Part shown: one piece after another, positions 56,758 through 64,000 of the stretch
Numbering within the stretch: the stretch's first letter is position 1
Layout: every line of letters starts with the position of its first letter
Source of the DNA: Saussurea involucrata
Taxonomy: Eukaryota > Streptophyta > Magnoliopsida > Asterales > Asteraceae
DNA: 64,000 bases
Assembly (NCBI GenBank): GCA_033807775.1
Contig: CM066321.1
Coordinates: 44,182,850 to 44,246,849, forward strand
Direction of reading: 5' to 3'
Translations under genes and position numbers: made by a program
The notes under the pieces: model-generated
Databases searched by the model: none
What the model was told of the DNA's origin: nothing
Seen by the model: the letters and a program-made list of their open reading frames with translations, nothing else

Positions 56758-56895
56758 ACGTAAACGTGTAGAAGTAAAATAATTGTCACGACCAATCCCT
56801 GTGGATTCGACCTGACTTACCACTATTACAATTTATATTGTATTTTGGGATAGTTAGAACTTATACTTATTATTTGACGGTCTCGACGCCCGTCA

Positions 56896-56961
56896 GTTTC
56901 TTCTTAGGGAAATCAAGAAGTGCATAGAGATTGTTGGTGGTGAAGGTGATTTCATGAAGTT
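56896..56961 (-). pseudogene. Sirevirus B ORF3, most N-terminal visible piece
   Basis: Minus-strand frame gives EITFTTNNLYALLDFPKK, matching QITFHGNNPYAMFNFPLKK of element A. It lies between element E and element C, proving that both inserted in the same gene. Confidence 0.7.
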
Positions 56962-57925
56962 TGTTGATCCAAACCCTCAGTGATTTGATAATGACCCTCT
57001 CTTAAATACTTGGTGAACATTGTATGTAAACAATATGTATCAGAGTTTCACTATCGCTGATAAGTACTAAGATCTTACAGTACCACTGATAGGAACTCTC
57101 GCTCTTTAAATTAAACATTCAGCGAACACTGTTCACCATAATGCGCTGAGTCTGTTCAGTCCTTATGGTGATCGCTGATAAGTTAGTTGTTTACTTATAA
57201 TCCCTGAAGACAAGTTTCACGTCAACAAAGGTTCTACGCTGAAGTCGAAGATCAAGCTTAAGAACCAGCGACAAGTCTACTAATGAACTGATGCGGATCA
57301 GCGAAGACTCAGATTTGTCCACTCAACGTGAAGTATCAAGTACAAGACTTCAACTATCGCTGAACTTTATCATTCGCTGAATAGTAAATGATAATCGCTG
57401 AATCAACGAAAGCTGATCATGAAGTCCTCCGTACAAAGTACTTTTGTCTTAACCTCCCTTGCACGCCACCGTACGAAATGTCAGAAAAGAACCTCCGAAA
57501 ATCTGAGATCGTACAACCACTCTGATACTACACTGTTCATTCATGCGGCTACTAAGGTTGTCAACAAAGGTCAATGACATGCAACCAATCCGCTGATGAC
57601 ACGTGTAAAGCGTATACTGAATTGCATTAAATGCATGCAATATATAAAGAGATGAACTCACTTCATTTGAAGTAATTTGCTAACTCTGGACAAGTTCAAA
57701 TCTCTCTCAAGATAGGATTTTATTAGTAATCTCCATATCTTTCTTAGTGCAAGAAACCTTAGTGTTCCAACTTGTTTAGATTTAGGTTTATCCTTAATCT
57801 TGTTTCCGCAACAAGCTGTAAATTGTTAATGATTTATCAATAAACAATTTAGAAAAGTAAAATAGCGTGTTTGTATTCACCCCCCCCCCCTTCTACAAAC
57901 TTGTATAGGCCTTTCGGGACCAACA
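56962..57925 (+). mobile_element. Sirevirus C 5' LTR
   Basis: 964 bp from TGTTGATCCAAACCC to GGGACCAACA. It has TTCAGCGAA/TCAGCGAT-type motifs repeated along its length and a C run near 57880-57890. Confidence 0.88.
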
Positions 57926-57927
57926 AG

Positions 57928-57939
57928 TGGTATCAGAGC
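57928..57939 (+). promoter_or_regulatory. Sirevirus C primer-binding site
   Basis: TGGTATCAGAGC, complementary to the 3' end of initiator methionine tRNA, two bases after the LTR. Confidence 0.88.
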
Positions 57940-58005
57940 AGATTTGTTTAATCTCATAAACAAGATCTAATCTAAGATATTTCTCTTCCTTGCTATTATC
58001 TGAAA

Positions 58006-59730
58006 ATGGCCTCCCACACAAACACAAATTATATAGACAATGGTTCTCTTGCAAAACCCCCTAGATTTTCCAGAGACAACTTCAACTTATGGAAAAATAG
58101 GATGATGCTCTTCCTAGAAGGTGTAGACCCTACTATGACCTACTATCTTGAAAACGGCCCACACATCCCTGTAACTATTGATCCTTTAGTTCCAGCCACT
58201 GCAACTCGAGCTGCTATTCCTGAAAGGCTGATTCCAAAGGAAATACACATGTGGACCGATGAAGACAAGAAGAAAGTGGCTATAGATACAAAAGCCAGAT
58301 CCATACTATCCATGGCCCTTCCTGACGAAGTCTACCATTCCGTCATGAACCTGAAATCCTCAAAAGCCATGTGGGACACAATATGTGTTCAGTATGAAGG
58401 AACGTCTGAAGTCCAGGATTCAAGAAAGATCAACCTGGTAAGACAATACGAAAGCTTCATTTCTGGTAAAAATGAAACTCTCTCTGAAGTTCATCAACGT
58501 TTTAATTGCTTAATTATAGATCTTAAAACGGTTGGTAAGGAATATTCTAACTTTGAAGTGCTGACAAAGTTTTTAGAATGTTTACCTGAAAGCTGGGACA
58601 ATTATTCCATGTGTCTCAAGCTGTCAAAAGATCTAAGATCAATGACACTCGCTACCTTATATGGCACATTGCTGAATCATGAGCAATCTAGCCATCTTAA
58701 GAAGAATCTTGTAAAAGATTCCAAAAACACCCCTATTGCTTTAATCTCAGAGGATCCTTCTACTCAGCGACCCGTGGTCACTATCACTGAGTTAGAAAGT
58801 AACTCTGAAAGGTCATCAGATTCTGATTCTTCAGATGATGATGAATCCTTGGCTCTCCTAACTAAAAAGTTCAGGAGATTCGCCAAGAAGAAAATGTTTA
58901 GAAAGAACAAAACTCTTTCTATAGCTGACAAGCCTAAGTCGTCAGCTTTTGTTGATAAGGCTACTGCTACTTGTTTCAACTGCGAAAAGACAGGTCATTT
59001 CGCTAACGAGTGCAGGTCAAAGAAAATCATGAGACCTTCAGCTTTTACAAAGAAATCCTTTGTTCCAAGGAATAAAGATGACAAATACTCAAAGCTGAAG
59101 GAAAAGTATGCAAAGCTGAAAAGCTTTAAGAAGAAAGGAAAAGGCCTGATGGCTGACTATGATTGGGCTGCTTCTGATGAAGAAGCCTCATCATCTGATT
59201 CTGAAGATGATGAAGCAAATCAATGTCTCATGGCCAAGATTGAAGAAGAGGAAGAAAGTTCAGACATTCCCTCCACTTCAACATCTGCCATTCAGGTATC
59301 ACCTTCCTTCTTTACCAATATTGCAAATATTGATGAAGCTGATAGTCTCCGTAAAATCGAACTGCTGACTAGAAGTTTATACGAAGCCATGAACGGCAAA
59401 GCTGTGGTTGAAAACCAAAATCTTGATCTCGCTGAAAAGCTTAAAAACTGCCACCTTCAAATAGAAAAGCTTTCTAAATTTGAAGAAGATTTTAAAGATC
59501 AAGTCCATTTAAATCAGCTAGTCAAAATCGAACGAGCGGAAGCTATCGCTGCATTAAAAGCTGAACAAGCTACTGTTGAAGGATGGTGTAATTCTTCAAC
59601 AAAGATCACTGAGATAATTAAGGCTCAGATTCCTCTGATGATAAACGTGGTTTGGGTTATAAATATGATACTCCAATACCAACCACTGAACGTTCAATGC
59701 TTAAATTTGGAACGTTCGTATCCTCAGTAG
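58006..59730 (+). pseudogene. Sirevirus C gag, first frame
   Basis: Encodes the structural protein of the virus-like particle. The first 230 residues are the copia gag region (FNLWKNRMMLFLE; ILSMALPDEVYHSV; MWDTICVQYEGTSEVQ), then acidic Ser/Asp tracts, an intact CCHC knuckle CFNCEKTGHFANEC at residues 323-336, Lys-rich and acidic blocks, and a coiled coil at about 440-540. Near 59641 one base is missing compared with elements A, so the frame slips after IKAQIPL and ends in unrelated residues at 59730. The true reading continues in the frame from 59652. Start ATG is 67 bases after the primer site, as in element A. Confidence 0.85.
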
Positions 59731-60413
59731 CTGACACTTCTTCATCTCAGTACTCCTCGTCGGTTACACCAATCCCTGAGGAAACTCCTACCTCCTCAAA
59801 AGGTAAGGAGAAAATGGTTTATTCAAAACCTACCTCTGTCTCTAAAGACAAAGGTAAAGGAATTGTTATTTATCAAAATCCTCAGAAGGGTACCTTAGTA
59901 CCTAAGCTGAATGCTTCCAAAGCCTTAGTGATTCATTCATCTGGTTCTAGAAATCAGACCTCTGGATCAGTTCAGCGACCTACTCCTAGACTCAGAGTAG
60001 ATATCCTTGGTAAGAAATCTGAAGAACTAAATGTTCGTCCTATTTCAAAAACCAATAGTGTACTTGGTGTTGGCACTTCTAATTCCAAATTAAAAGCTCA
60101 GCACTCAAGTGGTCCTAGAACTAATTTTAGTTATAGGAAATGTTATCACTGTGGACTTACCGATCATATTGCAAGTAAGTGTCCCACAGCCACCAAAGCT
60201 GATAAGATAGCTAAGGTGAAGATAGCACCCAAGAAGACCAAACCAGTTGCAATTCAGGTCAAGGTGACTCCTACCGCTGAGGTCAAGAAATTGACCAAAG
60301 TGAAGAAAGACAAAGCTGAATCTTCAAATGCTGCGAAGACTGCTGAACCCATTCCAACTACTTCCACTGACAAACGCGTATACATGGTGAAGTGGGTACC
60401 CAAGCAAAACTAA
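59652..60413 (+). pseudogene. Sirevirus C gag, second part with CCHC knuckle
   Basis: Continues gag after the one-base slip. It has Ser/Lys/Thr-rich text, the second zinc knuckle CYHCGLTDHIASKC (residues 164-177 of this frame) and a basic tail ending VKWVPKQN and a TAA at 60411-60413. Two knuckles per gag fit Sireviruses. The stop is in the same frame as pol and is followed by TCTTCCTTTGTATTGCAG, an acceptor-like sequence. Confidence 0.8.
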
Positions 60414-63400
60414 TCTTCCTTTGTATTGCAGGTTAAGAAGGGTATCTGGTATCTCGATAGCGGATGCTCTAGACACATGACTGGAAAGAAAAACCTGCTC
60501 GCTGATTACAAGGAAGAGAAGGGTCCCTCTGTGACTTTTGGTGGAAATGGAAAAGGACATACCCGAGGGTATGGTGTACTTTCAAATGGTACAACATCCT
60601 TCAGAAGAATCGCATATGTTGAAGGGCTGAAGCATAATCTTCTAAGCATCAGTCAGCTTTGCGACATGGATAACAAAGTGATTTTCACTAAGGAATCCTG
60701 CTTTGTCTCTGACAAAAAGGAGAAGATAGCTCTCAGCGGTTATCGTTTGGAAAATGTTTACGTTATAAACATGGACTCAACAACCACTGAGAACTCCTGT
60801 TTCTTCTCAAAAGCATCTTCTGATGTTAACTGGCTATGGCACAAAAGGCTCTCACATCTCAACTTCAAGACACTGAATACTCTTTCATCCAAAGAGTTAG
60901 TCACTGGTCTACCTCAACATTCATACGCCAAAGAGTCCTTATGTTCAGCGTGTGAAAAAGGGAAGCAGACCAAGGCAAGCTTTAAGTCAAAGCAAGTTTC
61001 CTCAGTGTCATCTCCTCTACAACTACTCCATATGGATTTGTTTGGCCCCGTTAACAAACAATCCATCGCTGGAAAGAAATATACGCTGGTCATAGTTGAT
61101 GAATTCTCTCGTTACACATGGGTAATGTTTCTCCGTTCTAAGAGTGACACCCCTGAAGAACTCATCACCTTTGTTCGGAAGATGGAAACTCTGAACAATA
61201 AGACTGTTCGCTCAATAAGGAGTGATCATGGAACTGAATTCAAAAAAAGTTCTCTTGATTCCTTCCTTGAGAGCAAGGGTATTTCTCACAACTTTTCGTC
61301 GGTGAGAACACCACAACAAAACGGAGTCGCTGAAAGAAGAAATAGAACAATTATTGAAGCTGCACGTTCAATGCTCAGCGATTCTCACCTGCCTACTCAG
61401 TTTTGGGCAGAAGCTGTCAACACTGCTTGTTTTACGCAAAACAGGTCGCTGATAGTTAAAAGATTCAAAAAGACAGCATATGAACTCTTTCATGGGAGAA
61501 AGCCTTCAATCAGCTTTCTTCACATCTTTGGATGTCAGTGTTTCATACTGAACAACAGAGATGCCCTTGGAAAGTTTGATCCTAAGGCTGATGATGGAAT
61601 CTTTCTTGGATACTCCTCAGTTTCCAAAGCCTTCAGAGTCTTCAACCGAAGAAGACAAACTGTAGAAGAAACTATTCACGTCACGTTTGACGAATCCCGT
61701 TCAGCGAACTCTAAACCGAACGCTGATACAGAAGAACTGAATCAATGGATGTTTTCTCATCTTGGTGAGTCAGAAGATGTTCCCACTCCTCATGCTCACA
61801 CAGTAGAAAATGATGGTCCTTCTATCATTCCAAATATGCAAAATAGTGAAGCTGAAACATCTTGGGTCTCAGCTGTTCCTATAAACACTATACCTGCAGT
61901 TGATCCAAATGTCTCAGAAATTCCATCTATTTCTCAGCAATCAGTGAATGAAGTGGCAAACGCAAACATTCCTCTCTTAGCTGATAATCCAGAAGTAGCT
62001 GAAGCCTCATCTTCAGTTTCTCCAGTTCAGACTGAGTCAGCGACGCATGCTCCGGCTCAGCGATGGACTGTAAATCACCCAATCGATCAAATTCTTGGTG
62101 ATCCCAACGCTGGTATTCAGACTCGTAGAAGTGCAGGTAATATTTGTTTATTTGTTAACTTTATTTCTCTAACTGAACCAAAGAAAATAGATGATGCCCT
62201 CAGAGATCCAAACTGGGTCAGCGCTATGCAAGAAGAGCTGACTGAATTCGAAAGAAACAAAGTTTGGAAACTTGTTCGTAGACCAACTGACAAAACGGTG
62301 ATAGGCACTAAATGGGTCTATCGAAACAAGTTGGACGAACATGGTACTGTAACTCGCAACAAAGCTCGTCTTGTTGCTCAGGGATACAGACAAGAGGAAG
62401 GCATAGATTATGACGAAACTTTTGCTCCAGTAGCAAGACTTGAATATATTCGTCTTTTCTTAGCATATGCTGTACACAAAAACTTCACTGTACATCAGAT
62501 GGATGTTAAGTCAGCGTTTCTAAATGGAAAGCTGAATGAAGAAGTATATGTGGAACAACCTCCAGGATTCTCAGATCCTAAGCGTCCATGTTATGTTTAT
62601 AAACTGGACAAGGCACTTTATGGCTTAAAGCAAGCTCCACGTGCATGGTATGATACTCTCTCTACTTATCTCCATATTGAAAAATTTGAGCGAGGTAAGA
62701 TTGACAAAACTTTGTTTTTTAGAAAAGTAAAAGGTCATATCATTTTAGTTCAAATATATGTTGATGACATTATATTTGGTTCTACTAACCCTGAGCTTTG
62801 TACTCGTTTCGCTGATAGAATGAAAGATGAGTATAAAATGAGTATGATGGGTGAACTAACATATTTCCTTGGTCTTCAGATTAAGCAAACTGAAAAAGGA
62901 ACTTTTATAAATCAGGGAAAGTATGTTAAAGATATGCTGAAGAAATTCGACTTAACTGAAAGTTCAGCTATCAAAACCCCTATGGCACCACCGCTGATAC
63001 TTGATAAGGACACAAAGGGTGTTCCTGTCAATGTCACGCTGTACCGTGGGATGATCGGCTCACTATTGTATCTTACAGCTAGCCGACCCGATATTATGTT
63101 TGCAACATGTCTGTGTGCACGATATCAAGCTGAACCTAAGATATCCCATATGAAAGCTGTAAAGAGAATCTTTCGATATCTTAAGGGTACAGCGAATCTA
63201 GGTCTTTGGTATCCCAAAGATTCAGGATTCGATCTAACCGCCTATTCAGACAGTGATTTTGCAGGTTGCAAAATGGATAGGAAAAGCACCACAGGAGGAT
63301 GTCAGCTCCTGGGTGGAAAGCTAGTAAGTTGGACAAGTAAGAAGCAAAACTCAGTGTCCACTTCCACAGCTGAAGCTGAGTATGTAGCCGCTGGAAGCTG

Positions 63401-63704
63401 CTGTTCTCAAGTCTTGTGGATAAGAAATCAGCTACTAGACTATGATCTTCAGCTCTCCAAAATTCCAATCTATTGCGACAGCACAAGTGCCATCGCTATA
63501 GCAAACAATTCAGTGCTACACTCAAAGACAAAACACATAGAAATCAGATATCATTTTATCAGAGATCATGTGATGAATGGTGATATAGAACTTCATTTTA
63601 TCCCAACTGATTATCAGTTAGCTGATTTGTTTACCAAACCTCTTGATGAGACAAGATTCAACTTTCTCATCGGCGAGCTTGGAATGCTGAACTTTGAAGG
63701 ATAA
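60414..63704 (+). CDS. Sirevirus C pol polyprotein, full length
   Basis: About 1092 codons, uninterrupted, in frame with gag part 2. Numbering from the Leu codon TTG at 60426: protease active site DSG at 11-13; integrase zinc region WLWHKRLSHLN...CSACEKGKQ (about 135-185); integrase D204 (HMDLFG), D267 (SDHGTE), E303 (NGVAERRN), a D-35-E spacing; RT with MDVKSAFLNG and YVDD at 778-781; RNase H with YSDSDFAGC (about 940-947), EAEYVAAG and CDSTSAIAIA, ending LGMLNFEG. Together these process, copy and integrate the element. No ATG precedes the protease, so it must be made as a gag-pol fusion by stop read-through or splicing. The protein seems intact, while its gag carries a frameshift. Confidence 0.92.
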   Translation, partial: SSFVLQVKKGIWYLDSGCSRHMTGKKNLLADYKEEKGPSVTFGGNGKGHTRGYGVLSNGTTSFRRIAYVEGLKHNLLSISQLCDMDNKVIFTKESCFVSDKKEKIALSGYRLENVYVINMDSTTTENSCFFSKASSDVNWLWHKRLSHLNFKTLNTLSSKELVTGLPQHSYAKESLCSACEKGKQTKASFKSKQVSSVSSPLQLLHMDLFGPVNKQSIAGKKYTLVIVDEFSRYTWVMFLRSKSDTPEELITFVRKMETLNNKTVRSIRSDHGTEFKKSSLDSFLESKGISHNFSSVRTPQQNGVAERRNRTIIEAARSMLSDSHLPTQFWAEAVNTACFTQNRSLIVKRFKKTAYELFHGRKPSISFLHIFGCQCFILNNRDALGKFDPKADDGIFLGYSSVSKAFRVFNRRRQTVEETIHVTFDESRSANSKPNADTEELNQWMFSHLGESEDVPTPHAHTVENDGPSIIPNMQNSEAETSWVSAVPINTIPAVDPNVSEIPSISQQSVNEVANANIPLLADNPEVAEASSSVSPVQTESATHAPAQRWTVNHPIDQILGDPNAGIQTRRSAGNICLFVNFISLTEPKKIDDALRDPNWVSAMQEELTEFERNKVWKLVRRPTDKTVIGTKWVYRNKLDEHGTVTRNKARLVAQGYRQEEGIDYDETFAPVARLEYIRLFLAYAVHKNFTVHQMDVKSAFLNGKLNEEVYVEQPPGFSDPKRPCYVYKLDKALYGLKQAPRAWYDTLSTYLHIEKFERGKIDKTLFFRKVKGHIILVQIYVDDIIFGSTNPELCTRFADRMKDEYKMSMMGELTYFLGLQIKQTEKGTFINQGKYVKDMLKKFDLTESSAIKTPMAPPLILDKDTKGVPVNVTLYRGMIGSLLYLTASRPDIMFATCLCARYQAEPKISHMKAVKRIFRYLKGTANLGLWYPKDSGFDLTAYSDSDFAGCKMDRKSTTGGCQLLGGKLVSWTSKKQNSVSTSTAEAEYVAAGSCCSQVLWIRNQLLDYDLQLSKIPIYCDSTSAIAIANNSVLHSKTKHIEIRYHFIRDHVMNGDIELHFIPTDYQLADLFTKPLDETRFNFLIGELGMLNFEG

Positions 63705-64000
63705 AATCTTCTGCGGTTCACATTTATCAGCGATACGTTTATACATTCTTGTATAGGCTTCGGGATAAAATCAACTTTTATAATCCATTTCATCATCTTC
63801 TCTCTGAATAAACTTGGTTAAACTGATATCCAGGTATGTTTTTCTCTCTCTGACAATCGCATGTAAATGCAAGATTTCAAAATAAATTGCATCGCTGAAT
63901 ATCTCTTCCTTAACAGCGATATTTTGAAAATTCCTTAAACCTTCACTGATATTTCTATTCAGTGCTTCATGTTTTTCAAAAGAGTTCCTGAGTTTTTCAA
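63705..64000 (+). other. Spacer after Sirevirus C pol
   Basis: Non-coding, related to the spacer at 40386-40968 of element A. By that comparison ORF3 would start roughly 280 bases past the window end. Confidence 0.6.

Larger units (their letters stand above)
54427..56895. mobile_element. Element E: Ty3/gypsy-type solo LTR, 5-bp GTTTC duplication, with a Sirevirus fragment inside
   Basis: Starts TGATAAGTGCG and ends GACGCCCGTCA, with GTTTC at 54422-54426 and 56896-56900. The right end (CCCTGTGGATTCGACCTGAC) is the style of Athila/Tat-like gypsy LTRs (from memory). The host ORF3 reading continues across the site once E and one GTTTC are ignored. About 1.1 kb in the middle (55671-56757) is foreign Sirevirus sequence, leaving an LTR of about 1.4 kb. 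Confidence 0.8.
56962..64000 (+). mobile_element. Sirevirus C, plus strand, runs past the window end
   Basis: 5' LTR, primer-binding site, gag (two frames), full-length pol and the start of the pol-ORF3 spacer. Expected ORF3 and 3' LTR lie beyond 64000. The preceding five bases are AAGTT, which should recur after the 3' LTR. Confidence 0.9.

Noticed and set aside
1..64000. tRNA, rRNA, bacterial-type operons, riboswitches or terminators
   Set aside because: No such structures seen; the tRNA-like strings TGGTATCAGAGC are retroelement primer sites.

Overview
This window is plant nuclear DNA made almost entirely of transposable elements. Recognisable domains (Ty1/copia Sirevirus gag-pol, DUF1985/Ulp1, PB1-like, PIF/Harbinger nuclease, F-box) and canonical GT-AG introns show a eudicot. 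The mix of families I recognise is common in Asteraceae (lettuce, sunflower, chrysanthemum relatives); that placement is inference from memory. Only one locus, an F-box gene at 15.35-16.49 kb, looks like an ordinary intact host gene. LAYOUT, LEFT HALF. 1-8295: Mutator-like element with long GC-rich inverted termini carrying small coiled-coil genes, a PB1-like transposase remnant and a broken multi-exon DUF1985-Ulp1 gene with an amplified mini-exon array. 8300-9760: AT-rich DNA, possibly a small Helitron, ending in microsatellites. 9759-14404: a Helitron with TC start, hairpin and CTAG end, sitting in a (TA)n tract and carrying two spliced exons of a PP5-type protein phosphatase. 15353-16489: F-box gene. 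16754-18546: PIF/Harbinger element with TAA target duplication and an internally deleted nuclease. 20007-20932: solo LTR with 5-bp duplication. 22476-23148: short hAT-type element with 8-bp duplication. 23157-24298: LTR-like sequence plus a retrotransposon gag fragment. LAYOUT, RIGHT HALF (24.3-64 kb) is a nested stack. Outermost is Sirevirus B (minus strand): 3' LTR at 24299-25259, its ORF3 (envelope-like by position) running to 56961, its remainder beyond the window. Into B's ORF3 went Sirevirus A (minus, 27421-47682), a Ty3/gypsy-type solo LTR E (54427-56895, TSD GTTTC) and Sirevirus C (plus, from 56962 past the window end). Into A's ORF3 went a young non-coding LTR element D (32340-39988, TSD AGCTG). 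After A entered B, a segment spanning A pol/gag/5' LTR and B ORF3 was duplicated in tandem (44094-48891 and 48892-53682, 8-bp microhomology, copies nearly identical). HOW THE GENES WORK TOGETHER. The Sirevirus genes form gag, protease-integrase-reverse transcriptase-RNase H, then ORF3. Only element C keeps a full-length pol (1092 codons with all catalytic residues visible), but its gag has a one-base frameshift. A and B are dead. The two ORF3 copies share a phase-0 intron at the same place, which I regard as the most interesting gene-level observation. The whole picture is a heterochromatin-like cluster rather than a gene neighbourhood.
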